37,885 bases of DNA from Clostridiales bacterium (GCA_009774055.1 VSNB01000003.1:1-37885); one strand, 5' to 3'. Shown: positions 25,404-32,895, numbered from the stretch's first letter. Translations and numbers: made by a program. Notes: generated by a model not told the origin, from the sequence alone.

Positions 25404-25945
25404 GCCCTTCCTATTTGATCGAAGATTTCTAATAACCGATCATATGAATCAGACATCGACTTGCAAATTTCTTCGCCTTTCCCATCATCATCTTTCGAGT
25501 AGGAAAAATTTTTACAATAATGCGCACAAGAGCGAAGCAATTTTGTAAAATCTACCTTCTCTTTGCCATCAGGCCAGGAATCCAGACTTGGATCATCAGA
25601 TGCACCAATCGTAAGGCCAGATGGCCCACCATAAGGTACAGCTCCGCCAAAACCAACGCTGAAGTCTTTAGACGATATAACCCCTGAATCTCGCAGCTCT
25701 TTAAGGAGATTTCCGTACTCATCTCGGGTCATATTTTTCACATCGTACTTGTTCGCCAGGGACTCAGCCATCTCAGGCGTGAATTTTTTAGTCTCCGGTT
25801 TTACTCTATACTCCCCAAAATCGGAAATATATGTATCCACACTTTTTCCAGTGCAACCTGCTCGATAACTGGGTTTATTACCTTGCGCTCCTGCCGCAAT
25901 AAAATTAATATTCTGCGGCCTTACGCCAAGTACTCCCGATGTCAT
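25385..25945 (-). CDS. Cytosolic companion protein A of cargo pair 1, unknown function
   Basis: The product has 186 residues, no signal peptide. Motif-like stretches are TPEMAESLANKYDVKNMTRD and YGNLLKELRDSGVISSKDF, a helical pattern that I associate with uncharacterised Clostridia proteins. Cys are near 31, 141 and 145. Its ATG overlaps the stop of the secreted gene 25942-26586 by 4 nt (ATGA), a firm sign of coupled translation. This secreted-then-cytosolic layout is repeated by the 24843/24184 pair. An internal partner of the exported protein is a reasonable guess, not shown. Confidence 0.65.
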   Translation of the reverse strand: MTSGVLGVRPQNINFIAAGAQGNKPSYRAGCTGKSVDTYISDFGEYRVKPETKKFTPEMAESLANKYDVKNMTRDEYGNLLKELRDSGVISSKDFSVGFGGAVPYGGPSGLTIGASDDPSLDSWPDGKEKVDFTKLLRSCAHYCKNFSYSKDDDGKGEEICKSMSDSYDRLLEIFDQIGRASKQIK

Positions 25946-26586
25946 GCGTTCACCCCATACTTAGGCCAGTACGTCAAAGAAACATCCAATGAATCATTCT
26001 GTGTCTTAAAACCGCTACCGATACCAGGGATATATGTTGTCACGCAATTAAGTTCGGTATCCACGGAATTATAGTCTGTCAGTTCATCCGGAAGTGCCGC
26101 AAACCAGGAGATTGTGACAGGCATATTCTCAAAATACTGGATATTTTCCTTGACGGTAGGATCATTTCCGGCTGTATATTCAAATGTCCAAAGCCGATCA
26201 GCCGGGATAACGCTTCCCTCGTTGGCAACAGCATATTTCCCGGAAACACTAATATTCCAGCCTACCATCTTGTAATTGTTATCAATAATATACTGGTTAA
26301 ATCCACTGATAGAATATGAGTTCCACCGTGCTATATTGTGATGAGAGCCACTAAAGGTTGTCGTCTTTGCATAGTTCTTCAGTGCCATCTGATACGAGGA
26401 GCCTTCTCTCACAACAACAGGTGTAATAGTCGCCTTATTCATCAGGAATCCAGTAAACGAGCTGGAGGAAGCCCGTGTGGTACTAGACGGATCAGCCGTC
26501 TCAATCTCGGCTGCAAAAGCAACCGTTGACATCAAGGACATCACCATAAGTACCGACATAAAGATAGAGAAAATTCGCTTTTTCAT
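25942..26586 (-). CDS. Secreted protein of cargo pair 1
   Basis: The product has 214 residues with a signal peptide (about 1-26, ending STVAFAAEI). The mature protein is rich in Thr, Ser, Tyr and Asn, probably all-beta, with no TM helix or wall anchor. GAAGGGA lies upstream of the ATG. It is the first gene of the four-gene leftward operon 26586 to 24184. It has no motif I recognise. Composition and signal peptide resemble the 24843-25367 product, but the mature parts are not obviously alike. Confidence 0.7.
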   Translation of the reverse strand: MKKRIFSIFMSVLMVMSLMSTVAFAAEIETADPSSTTRASSSSFTGFLMNKATITPVVVREGSSYQMALKNYAKTTTFSGSHHNIARWNSYSISGFNQYIIDNNYKMVGWNISVSGKYAVANEGSVIPADRLWTFEYTAGNDPTVKENIQYFENMPVTISWFAALPDELTDYNSVDTELNCVTTYIPGIGSGFKTQNDSLDVSLTYWPKYGVNA

Positions 26587-26622
26587 AATAATTTCCCTTC
26601 AATTCATTTAATTTGTTTTGAT
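26581..26622. repeat. Copy B of a 42-nt direct repeat at secreted-gene starts
   Basis: This matches 25362-25403 with one difference. It covers the start and ribosome site of the 25942-26586 gene. Here the sequence that encodes the end of the companion gene in copy A has no gene attached, which suggests a lost upstream companion gene. Confidence 0.9.
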
Positions 26623-27049
26623 CGACAAAGGGGTTTCCGTTTAATACCATTTTGTCCTTACGATAAATTGGTATTAAAATATCTGGATACGATACCTCAT
26701 GGACCACGACAAGTCGAATTCCAAGAGCAAAGAGCATGGCTTTTCCACATGTGTTGTCCCCCCCTACAAAAATATTTATTCTATGGTCAAAACCACAAGA
26801 ATACAATCTAACTGCATATAATGATGTATTAAATTGAAAACTATTAACATTTATATGAACAAAAAATTGCCTTGTTTATACCTGTCTATATATATGAACG
26901 GAGCAGCTGGGGCGATTTTGGACAGTAATTTGTAAATTTTTTTATAGAGTTTATCGTGGGGTGGAGCAGTAAATCACAGAGCAACCCAAAGAATAACCTC
27001 GGCATTGTGCTCCCGCAAAGTGGAAATACAATATAATGAAAATCAAATG
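26623..27049. other. Non-coding divergent region between leftward cargo operon and ncRNA copy 2
   Basis: This stretch must contain the leftward cargo promoter. A short leftward frame (to 26806) is open through it and into the next gene, but it has no ribosome site and runs across the shared 42-nt leader, so I treat it as chance or a decayed fragment. From about 26886 the sequence resembles 23236-23439 upstream of ncRNA copy 1. Confidence 0.45.
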
Positions 27050-27078
27050 TTGACAAACACAATATGTTGTGCTATATT
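27050..27078 (+). promoter_or_regulatory. Promoter with internal dyad, ncRNA copy 2
   Basis: A perfect TTGACA (27050-27055) and TATATT (27073-27078) are 17 nt apart. The dyad CACAA-TATG-TTGTG (27058-27062, 27067-27071) is centred at 27064.5, exactly 3610 nt from the centre in copy 1. A repressor binding there would block RNA polymerase. Confidence 0.75.
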
Positions 27079-27084
27079 GATCTT

Positions 27085-27250
27085 GTAATTGATTGTTTGT
27101 GCGTTCTCCGCTGAAACGCGGAGCCGAGCCCGCAGGGCTTGGGACCGGGGAGGCACCCGCATTGCATACGTTGTTAAGGTTGTACGCAAGTACCGATTGA
27201 CCGGACTGCGCTGTTCAAGGGAGCAGTCTGCCCAAATCGGTACTTTTTAT
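27085..27250 (+). ncRNA. Structured non-coding RNA, copy 2 (complete)
   Basis: About 165 nt lie between a strong promoter and an intrinsic terminator, with no reading frame of note. Visible helices are CTCCGC/GCGGAG (27106-27111, 27118-27123; loop TGAAAC), an 8-bp helix 27124-27131 with 27135-27142 (loop GCA), CGGG/CCCG (27146-27149, 27156-27159), and a possible closing helix of GCGT (27101) with ACGC (27184). This is GC-rich in an AT-rich setting, as structured RNAs often are. I compared it by eye with riboswitch classes I know and found no match. It could be a free small RNA or a decoy. Confidence 0.65.
27188..27250 (+). terminator. Intrinsic terminator of ncRNA copy 2
   Basis: AAGTACCGATT (27188-27198) pairs with AATCGGTACTT (27235-27245), enclosing an inner GACTGC/GCAGTC hairpin, and TTTTT follows. 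The left arm starts inside the sequence shared with copy 1, which loses the rest. Confidence 0.88.
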
Positions 27251-27267
27251 ATATAAACGAAGGCCCA

Positions 27268-27372
27268 ATGGGCGGAGAGGATGATGCAAAGAGCGTGTTT
27301 GGCAGAGTGAACCATGTCCCACCGAATTGGGACGCCGCCGGGGAAAAGCTCCGGCAAATTGAAGAGGCATGA
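27268..27372 (+). CDS. Possible 34-residue small protein
   Basis: The frame starts at ATG 27268, a few nt after GAAGG, and ends in TGA at 27370-27372. The product reads MGGEDDAKSVFGRVNHVPPN and then WDAAGEKLRQIEEA, soluble and with natural-looking composition and backbone-like codons. Its stop lies inside the stem of the terminator at 27363. It may be a true small protein or the 3' end of a backbone gene cut by the cargo insertion. Confidence 0.4.
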   Translation: MGGEDDAKSVFGRVNHVPPNWDAAGEKLRQIEEA

Positions 27373-27418
27373 TACCACATATTCCAGCAATGGGAGTGGG
27401 TATCATGCCTCTTTTTTT
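27363..27418 (+). terminator. Strong terminator before the right backbone
   Basis: A perfect 14-bp stem (27363-27376 with 27399-27412) with a 22-nt loop is followed by TTTTTTT. It insulates the backbone genes from 27454 on from rightward ncRNA transcription. Confidence 0.9.
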
Positions 27419-27453
27419 GTTTCCAGAGAAAAAAAGTAAAGGTGGCTAATGAA

Positions 27454-28206
27454 ATGAAACAGAAGAAGACCATTGGCGGCAGTATCGGACTGCTGACCGG
27501 CGTTGTCATCGCAATCCTTGCCCTGGTGCGCGGCCCCTGGCAGCTCCCGTTGCTGATCGGGACCTTCGCGGTGTGGGGCCTGTGGCTCCTGTGGACCCAG
27601 GTACTCCCATTCCGCCGCACATTGCAGGCCCAGCGCCGGCAGGAACGGGCGGAGAGCTTCAACCGCTCTCTGGCTCAGACCCTGCTTCACCACGTCAACT
27701 ACCGGGTGTCCGCCTGTCTGAAGACCGGCTATCCCGACGCGCGGTGGGAGTGGATGATGCGCGATCCTGCCCTGTTCGTAGCACAGGGCGGTACCGGACG
27801 CATCCGCGTTTTCGGTGTTCCCGACTACGAATATGCCGACGTGACGGTGGATCAGAGCGGCAAACTCTCCTGTGCGCTGGTCAAGATGGTTTCGATGCAG
27901 GAGTCGAAGGAGCCGCCCGCCGCCCCCAACCAACAGAAGCCGGATCACGAGGTCTGGTATGAGGCCCAGGGCCGCGACGCGCTGGGGAAGTTGGTGGCCG
28001 ATCTGGATTCCAGAGGACACAACTCCCTGACCGTGCGGGAAGACGGCTCTATCTGTATCTGTCCCCAGACGGATGGAAAAGAAGTCAAGCAGGGCGTGCT
28101 TCCCGGCTTCCCGGCCAAGGGTCTTTGGCCCGAACTGGCGGAGCTTTTGGAGCGGGACGGTCTGGCGGCCGCGGTGCAGAATGACTGCATCGCCGTGACA
28201 TGGTAA
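27454..28206 (+). CDS. Two-TM membrane protein of the ICE backbone
   Basis: The product has 250 residues from the ATG at 27454 (AGGTGG about 9 nt upstream; a GTG at 27442 is the alternative). Two hydrophobic helices (about 9-24 and 30-48, GSIGLLTGVVIAILALV and LLIGTFAVWGLWLLW) form a hairpin, followed by a basic coiled stretch (RRTLQAQRRQERAESFNRS) and a soluble C-terminal domain of about 190 residues in the cytosol. I do not recognise it. It is the first of a run of backbone genes and may be linked to the transfer machinery at the membrane. Confidence 0.7.
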   Translation: MKQKKTIGGSIGLLTGVVIAILALVRGPWQLPLLIGTFAVWGLWLLWTQVLPFRRTLQAQRRQERAESFNRSLAQTLLHHVNYRVSACLKTGYPDARWEWMMRDPALFVAQGGTGRIRVFGVPDYEYADVTVDQSGKLSCALVKMVSMQESKEPPAAPNQQKPDHEVWYEAQGRDALGKLVADLDSRGHNSLTVREDGSICICPQTDGKEVKQGVLPGFPAKGLWPELAELLERDGLAAAVQNDCIAVTW

Positions 28207-28228
28207 AAGAAAGCGAGGGATCAACAAA

Positions 28229-29317
28229 ATGAAGCAAGGAATGACAATCCAGGAGGCGGCCAAGGAGATCATGCGGCAGAGTCAGGCCAAGGCGGATTAT
28301 CTGGTGAGCACGTCCAATCTCCACATGGAGACCTGCGATGGCATCCCCACCCTGCGGCTTCTGGACGAGTCCGGTACGGACCGGGTAGAGCCGCTGGACA
28401 TCCTGCCCACCGCCCACCGGCAGATGGGCACCTACCTGAACATCCCCTGGAAGTATTATGAGCGGATGTGTCAGGAGAACATTGGTCTGCTGGCTCAGAA
28501 CGTCAACACCTGGCTCCAGAAGGGGCCGGAGCAGCGGATGATCCGCACTATTGACGGACGGGCCAGGGCCTTTCTCAGCAACCGCTACCGGCGTATTGAC
28601 AACATCGACATCGCCCAGATCACCCTGCCCATTATTGAGGCGATGCCGGACGCCATCTTTGAGAGCTGCAATCTCTCGGATGACTACATGTATATCAAGG
28701 TGGTCAACCCCCGGCTCACCGACGAGGTGGTTCCCGGCGACATTGTTCAGTCCGGTGTGGTCATCTCCAACAGTGAGACGGGCCAGGGCGCGGTATGCAT
28801 CCAGCCCCTGATCTATCGTCTGGTCTGCTCCAACGGCATGACGGTCAACGAGGCCCGCGCCCGCACCCGCCGCAACCACATTGGACGGATCAGCAGTGCG
28901 GATGAAAACCTGCTGGTCTACTCCAAGGAAACGCTGGCGGCCGATGACAAAGCATTCATCATGAAGGTGCAGGATACGGTAAAGGCCGCTATGGACGAAG
29001 CCAGATTCGCCAAGATTCTGGATAAGCTGCGGGAGAGCACGGACAAGAAGCTGAACACCGCTGACCTCCCCGCTGTGGTCAAGCTGGCAAGCTCCAGCAT
29101 GGGGATCACGGAGGCGGAGAGCGATGGCGTGCTTCAGAGGCTGATCGAGGGCACTGACTACACCCTCTACGGCCTTGCCAACGCCGTCACCCGGCACAGT
29201 CAGGACGTGGAGAGCTACGACCGGGCGTCTAAGCTGGAGGAGATAGGGTATCAGATTATCACCATGTCGCCGGAGCTGTTCCGGCATATCAACCAAGTCA
29301 CCCGCATGGCCGCTTAA
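28229..29317 (+). CDS. DUF932 family protein
   Basis: The product has 362 residues. The central part (PTAHRQMGTYLNIPWKYYER, then IRTIDGRARAFLSNRYRRID, and further CSNGMTVNEARARTRRNHIG) is typical of DUF932, a family found on phages, plasmids and ICEs and often near recombination or replication genes. There is no catalytic motif known for it. The ATG at 28229 follows GAGGG at 10 nt. It is 22 nt after the two-TM gene and 39 nt before the next, so it is in the same operon. Likely cytosolic DNA-metabolism protein. Confidence 0.85.
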   Translation: MKQGMTIQEAAKEIMRQSQAKADYLVSTSNLHMETCDGIPTLRLLDESGTDRVEPLDILPTAHRQMGTYLNIPWKYYERMCQENIGLLAQNVNTWLQKGPEQRMIRTIDGRARAFLSNRYRRIDNIDIAQITLPIIEAMPDAIFESCNLSDDYMYIKVVNPRLTDEVVPGDIVQSGVVISNSETGQGAVCIQPLIYRLVCSNGMTVNEARARTRRNHIGRISSADENLLVYSKETLAADDKAFIMKVQDTVKAAMDEARFAKILDKLRESTDKKLNTADLPAVVKLASSSMGITEAESDGVLQRLIEGTDYTLYGLANAVTRHSQDVESYDRASKLEEIGYQIITMSPELFRHINQVTRMAA

Positions 29318-29356
29318 CGGCTGTGTAGGAAATATTTTGTTTAGGAGGACTTATAC

Positions 29357-30196
29357 ATGAACACTCAGACTACTGCTATGATGGAGCGTACTCCTTTCCT
29401 GCTGCCCGACGTGGCGGCCACTGACACCGGCTTTACCAAGGAAGAGCTGGCGGGGGACATCGATGGCCTCCAGCTGGGCTTCCAGCGCGTGAAGATCCCC
29501 AGCGGCGGGCAGGTCCAGTTTGAGCTGCCCAGCGAGGACCCGGACAACCCGGACTACTCCAAGACCCTGGAGGGCGTCATCGTCTACAGCCACAACGCCA
29601 ACTCCTACTGGCCTGCCGGCGAGGACTATGACGACAATACCCCGCCCTCCTGCCAGTCCACGGACGGCAAGGTGGGCTACGGCGCTCCCGGCGGCCTCTG
29701 TACCGACTGTCCCTACAACCGCTATGGCAGCGATACCAAGGGAACCGGTCGGGGCAAAGCCTGCAAGAACCAGCGGGTCATTTATCTGCTCCGCAGCGGA
29801 GAGGCCATGCCCATCCAGCTGTCCCTGTCCCCCACCAGCATCACGCCCTACACGCAGTTCGTGAACGCCGCGTTTGTCGCCCGGCGTCGCGGTATCTGCG
29901 GTAGTGTGGTGCAGATTGGGCTGAAAAAGAAGAACAACGGGAAGGATGATTACTCCGTTGCCACGTTCAAGCGGCTCTATGACTTCACCGGCGATGAGCT
30001 GGCGCAGATTCGGGCCTACGCCAACAGCTTCAAGGAGCAGATCGAGCTGATCCTGGAGCAGCGTACCGAGAACATTGAGGCGGAGGCTGGCAGCGGCGTA
30101 GAGATGGAGCATCCGGCCAGGGTCATGCCTGAAAACGAGGGCCACTTCGAGGTCGGCGCCGAGATTGACGGCGGCCGGGAAGAGTTGCCGCTGTAA
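29357..30196 (+). CDS. Probable DNA-metabolism protein with Cys cluster and acidic tail
   Basis: The product has 279 residues. AGGAGG lies 9 nt before the ATG at 29357. The middle contains a Cys-rich stretch (CQSTDGKVGYGAPGGLCTDC, then GRGKACKNQR) that could bind zinc. The last 40 residues are acidic (EAEAGSGVEMEHP, EIDGGREELPL), like tails of single-strand DNA-binding proteins. It follows the DUF932 gene, a pairing I associate with ICE recombination modules. An SSB-like role is an inference. No signal peptide or TM. Confidence 0.65.
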   Translation: MNTQTTAMMERTPFLLPDVAATDTGFTKEELAGDIDGLQLGFQRVKIPSGGQVQFELPSEDPDNPDYSKTLEGVIVYSHNANSYWPAGEDYDDNTPPSCQSTDGKVGYGAPGGLCTDCPYNRYGSDTKGTGRGKACKNQRVIYLLRSGEAMPIQLSLSPTSITPYTQFVNAAFVARRRGICGSVVQIGLKKKNNGKDDYSVATFKRLYDFTGDELAQIRAYANSFKEQIELILEQRTENIEAEAGSGVEMEHPARVMPENEGHFEVGAEIDGGREELPL

Positions 30197-30210
30197 CGCG
30201 AACAGGGCCG

Positions 30211-30696
30211 CTGACAGAGGAACAGCGCCGGTTCGCGGCAGACAATCACGGGCTGATTTTCTCATTCCTGAACAAACAGGGCTGGGATGACCGTGAATAC
30301 TACGACATTGCCGCTATGGGGTATTTATCCGCAGTCAGGCGGTATTTGACGCGGCCGAAGCTGCGCCAATACGCCTTTTCTACCATCGCGTGGAAGTCCA
30401 TGGAGCGGAGCATTGCCGTGTTTCAACGGGCTGAGGCCCAACGGATGCAGGCGGAGCATCGCTATCTGGAGACTATGCCAAGGAAAGACCCAATGGAGGA
30501 GCTGGAGGCCAGGTTGTTTTTACACGACCTGGCCTCCGTCGCCAGCCGGCCGCAGTATGAATTGGCGGCCCTGCGTCTGCAAGGCTGTTCCATCGCGGAG
30601 GCGGCCCGGCAGAGTGGCATGAAGCCCAAACGGGTGCGCAGGCTGCTGAAAGAGCTGTACCGGGTTTACTTTCAACTCTATCCAAATGAGGCATGA
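30211..30696 (+). CDS. Second sigma-70-like protein (CTG start)
   Basis: The product has 161 residues if read from CTG 30211, just 14 nt after the previous stop. The first ATG in frame (30316) would remove the first part of region 2. The sequence from the CTG, TEEQRRFAADNHGLIFSFLN, then YYDIAAMGYLSAVRRYL and YAFSTIAWKSMERSI, is clearly sigma-70 region 2. The C-terminus (AALRLQGCSIAEAARQSGMK) is a region-4-like helix-turn-helix. No good ribosome site is seen, so coupling to the preceding gene is likely. It probably controls transcription of element genes. It differs in sequence from the sigma-like factor at 19974. Confidence 0.75.
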   Translation: MTEEQRRFAADNHGLIFSFLNKQGWDDREYYDIAAMGYLSAVRRYLTRPKLRQYAFSTIAWKSMERSIAVFQRAEAQRMQAEHRYLETMPRKDPMEELEARLFLHDLASVASRPQYELAALRLQGCSIAEAARQSGMKPKRVRRLLKELYRVYFQLYPNEA

Positions 30697-30730
30697 AGGA
30701 TATGGAGGCAAAAAAGAAGGAGGCAAGAGC

Positions 30731-30967
30731 ATGGAAAGCAAGAGATTTGCAACTTTGAGCGGCACGTTGCTGTTCCCGCTGTGTATCGGCTGCCGGGCCG
30801 TTATTCTTCACGGTGGAGGTTATACCCGCACCTCCAAAGTCGTGGCGGTCCACAGCATACAGCCAGGCAATATCCGTTTTGAGACGGAGAATACCCACTA
30901 CCGGCTGCTGTTAAACCCTATGAGCCAGGCGGCTGACTGCCGCCCGGTTCTGGGTTTGGCGGCCTGA
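30731..30967 (+). CDS. Small hypothetical protein
   Basis: The product has 78 residues from the ATG at 30731, with GAAGGAGG about 9 nt upstream. It has a short hydrophobic run (TLSGTLLFPLCIGCRAVILH) but no clear signal peptide, and a beta-rich C-terminus. I do not recognise it. It lies 34 nt after the sigma-like gene on the same strand. Confidence 0.6.
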   Translation: MESKRFATLSGTLLFPLCIGCRAVILHGGGYTRTSKVVAVHSIQPGNIRFETENTHYRLLLNPMSQAADCRPVLGLAA

Positions 30968-31040
30968 CAGATATGGAGAGCGCACTATGGGAGAACTGTT
31001 CCCTGGTGCGCTCTCGCACGTTATGAAGGAGGTAAGCCAC

Positions 31041-31697
31041 TTGGAAACCATAAGGGCTGTGTCCCTGAATGAAAAGGTTCCATTCCACTGCCAGCTGTGC
31101 GGTGGCTGCTGCCGTTATGTAAAAGACAGTATCATGCTGGAACCGTTGGATTGCTACCACTTGGCCCGGCATCTGCGTGACCAGGGGGAACCAGTGTCCG
31201 GCATTGAAGATGTGCTGGCTCAGTACGCTCACGCCGCGTGGCTTTCGGACAATTTTCCCATCTTCCTGCTGAACACAGCCGATCCCTTTGACGTATGTGC
31301 ATTCTTAAAGAAGGGACGGTGTTCGGTGTATGAGGCGCGCCCCCGGGTCTGCCGGATGTATCCATTTTCTGTCGGGCCAGGTGAGCGGGGCCGGGACTTT
31401 CGGTACTTGCTTTGCAAAGAGAAGCCCCACCACTTCACGGATGGTTTGGTGACGGTCCGAAACTGGCTCTCGGAGAACTTCACCCAGGAGTTCAGAGAAG
31501 CCCTAAAAGCGGACTTTGTTATACTCCCGCTCCTCAACCGGAATATCCAGGCTATGGGCACGGAGAAATTCCAGAGCCTGCTGTTCCAGTTTCTCTACTA
31601 CCGCTACTACAATTACGACTTGGATCAGCCGTTCCTGCCACAGTTCCGCTCCAATCTGGAGCAGCTGAAGGAATTGACAGGTAGTGGGGACGTATGA
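31041..31697 (+). CDS. YkgJ-family Cys-cluster protein
   Basis: The product has 218 residues from the TTG at 31041. That start has a perfect AAGGAGG at 31027-31033; ATG 30987 is weaker. The Cys motif FHCQLCGGCCRYVKD, then YEARPRVCRMYPF and a last Cys (LLCKEK), is the signature of the YkgJ / zinc-iron chelating family, which binds Zn or an Fe-S cluster and includes proteins linked to flagellin and stress chemistry. Here it is probably a housekeeping gene carried by the element. The product is soluble. The last 4 nt overlap the next start (ATGA). Confidence 0.8.
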   Translation: METIRAVSLNEKVPFHCQLCGGCCRYVKDSIMLEPLDCYHLARHLRDQGEPVSGIEDVLAQYAHAAWLSDNFPIFLLNTADPFDVCAFLKKGRCSVYEARPRVCRMYPFSVGPGERGRDFRYLLCKEKPHHFTDGLVTVRNWLSENFTQEFREALKADFVILPLLNRNIQAMGTEKFQSLLFQFLYYRYYNYDLDQPFLPQFRSNLEQLKELTGSGDV

Positions 31698-31927
31698 AAT
31701 TTGCGAAGAAAACTGTGGAGAAGCTCGTAATGGCCTATTGTCTGGAAAAGCAGACCATCCGAAAAAAGGCAGGGTCGTTCCAAATACTCTGGACGCGGTA
31801 CGCCACATGCGGCAGCTTTGAACTGCTTGAACAGGTGCGCATGGGCCAGAAGCACCCGGAACATTGGCGCGTAGTGCCGGAGAACACACATGGCGTCCCT
31901 TTGGCACCCATGAAAAAGGCGGGGTGA
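31694..31927 (+). CDS. Small basic hypothetical protein
   Basis: The product has 77 residues, and its ATG overlaps the stop of the YkgJ-like gene, so it is translationally coupled. It is basic (MKFAKKTVEKLVMAYCLEK, RMGQKHPEHWRVV) and probably helical at the N-terminus. No known motif. It is followed by a 44-residue frame and then the 32059 gene. Confidence 0.6.
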   Translation: MKFAKKTVEKLVMAYCLEKQTIRKKAGSFQILWTRYATCGSFELLEQVRMGQKHPEHWRVVPENTHGVPLAPMKKAG

Positions 31928-31931
31928 GAGA

Positions 31932-32066
31932 ATGCCGGAGGATGAAATTGAGCCGTCCGATATAAACTGCGGCGGATGCGGTATCCTGACGGATGCGGCC
32001 TATACCTCTGACCTGGATTGGGAGATATTTGACACTGGTGACAGAAAGAGAGGAAATTATGACTGA
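31932..32066 (+). CDS. 44-residue Cys-containing small protein
   Basis: The frame starts at ATG 31932, 4 nt after the previous stop, and ends 8 nt inside the next gene. The product contains CGGCG and an acidic tail. Its tight placement between two coupled genes and natural codon use support it. Too short for homology by eye. Confidence 0.45.
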   Translation: MPEDEIEPSDINCGGCGILTDAAYTSDLDWEIFDTGDRKRGNYD

Positions 32067-32586
32067 CAAAGAGATTGCCCGCCCGCTGGAGCTGGAACTG
32101 CAAGAGCTGTTTGGAGAGGATTCCTACCAGGTGGAGCACAGGCCCTGCACTGGGAAATACTGCGGGCACTGGGACTATACGCTGGTATTTGGCAGCGGCC
32201 GGAGACTGTATATCGGATTGGACCGGCGGAACTACATTAACAGCCTGCACGACCATTTGCGGGCCATCCGCCACTTCCGGGCACACCAGGAAGAGAACAG
32301 CAGGCGGATCAGCGCCGTGCTCACAGCTTATGACACCCCCTTTTGCCGGGCTGAGGCGGAGATTCTGCCATACGACGACACATTAAGCCTGACGCTCTAC
32401 GCGGTTGTGGTGCTCTATACCCTCTGCGGCGTGCGTTTTGTCTACCGCACGACCAATATGCACGGCTATCTGGTTGGCTACAATGCACCATGCTTTGCGT
32501 TTGACAACTGTATGGCACATCTGCTCCAGGATGCCTGCGGAAAAATGGCCTATACCAGCGTCCTGCCTATGCAGGACGCCGCATAA
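32059..32586 (+). CDS. Hypothetical backbone protein
   Basis: The product has 175 residues from the ATG at 32059, after AGAGGAAA; a longer frame from 31993 is rejected as it overlaps the 44-residue frame. It begins with an acidic helix (LELELQELFGEDSYQ), then HRPCTGKYCGHWDYTL and a Tyr-rich C-terminus. It is soluble and I recognise it only as similar in style to hypothetical ICE proteins. The next gene is 10 nt downstream. Confidence 0.65.
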   Translation: MTDKEIARPLELELQELFGEDSYQVEHRPCTGKYCGHWDYTLVFGSGRRLYIGLDRRNYINSLHDHLRAIRHFRAHQEENSRRISAVLTAYDTPFCRAEAEILPYDDTLSLTLYAVVVLYTLCGVRFVYRTTNMHGYLVGYNAPCFAFDNCMAHLLQDACGKMAYTSVLPMQDAA

Positions 32587-32596
32587 GGAGTAAGGA

Positions 32597-32863
32597 ATGG
32601 AACAGCAGTATTTTGAGATTTGCATTGGCGATGGCCCGAAGGAGAGCTATAACGACATTTGGATGTGTATTCGCGGCATAAGAGCGCCGTCCATCCAGGA
32701 GGCCGAGCAGTTTCTCGCCGGCGACATCGCAAAATTTGGCGGCCATGTTTTGGGGGTGAGCCCCATTGACCAAAGGACCGCCGAGGGCTGCTATGATTTC
32801 AGCTATGTGGAGCAGTGGCCGGTGTTTGGGCTGCCTGGTCGAAAGACAGCCATTACAGAATGA
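32597..32863 (+). CDS. Small hypothetical protein
   Basis: The product has 88 residues from the ATG at 32597 (AAGGAGTAAGG upstream). It is soluble with a mixed alpha/beta pattern (EICIGDGPKESYND, PSIQEAEQFLAGDIAKFGG). No family recognised. It ends the 31041-32863 block and is followed at 33 nt by a strong terminator. Confidence 0.6.
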   Translation: MEQQYFEICIGDGPKESYNDIWMCIRGIRAPSIQEAEQFLAGDIAKFGGHVLGVSPIDQRTAEGCYDFSYVEQWPVFGLPGRKTAITE

Positions 32864-32895
32864 CGATCTCCGCAATCCTGCGGGACAAATGAACG

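Noticed and set aside
26501..26806. Leftward frame with a GGDNTCGKA stretch like a nucleotide-binding loop
   Set aside because: It overlaps the signal peptide of the cargo gene in another frame, has no ribosome site, and the loop is degenerate; at best it is a relic.
27085..27250. c-di-AMP (ydaO-type) riboswitch, suggested by CGGAGCCG and GGGGAGGCACC-like segments
   Set aside because: The other conserved segments of that class, as far as I remember them, are missing, and the RNA ends in a terminator without a regulated gene directly behind. A covariance search would settle it.
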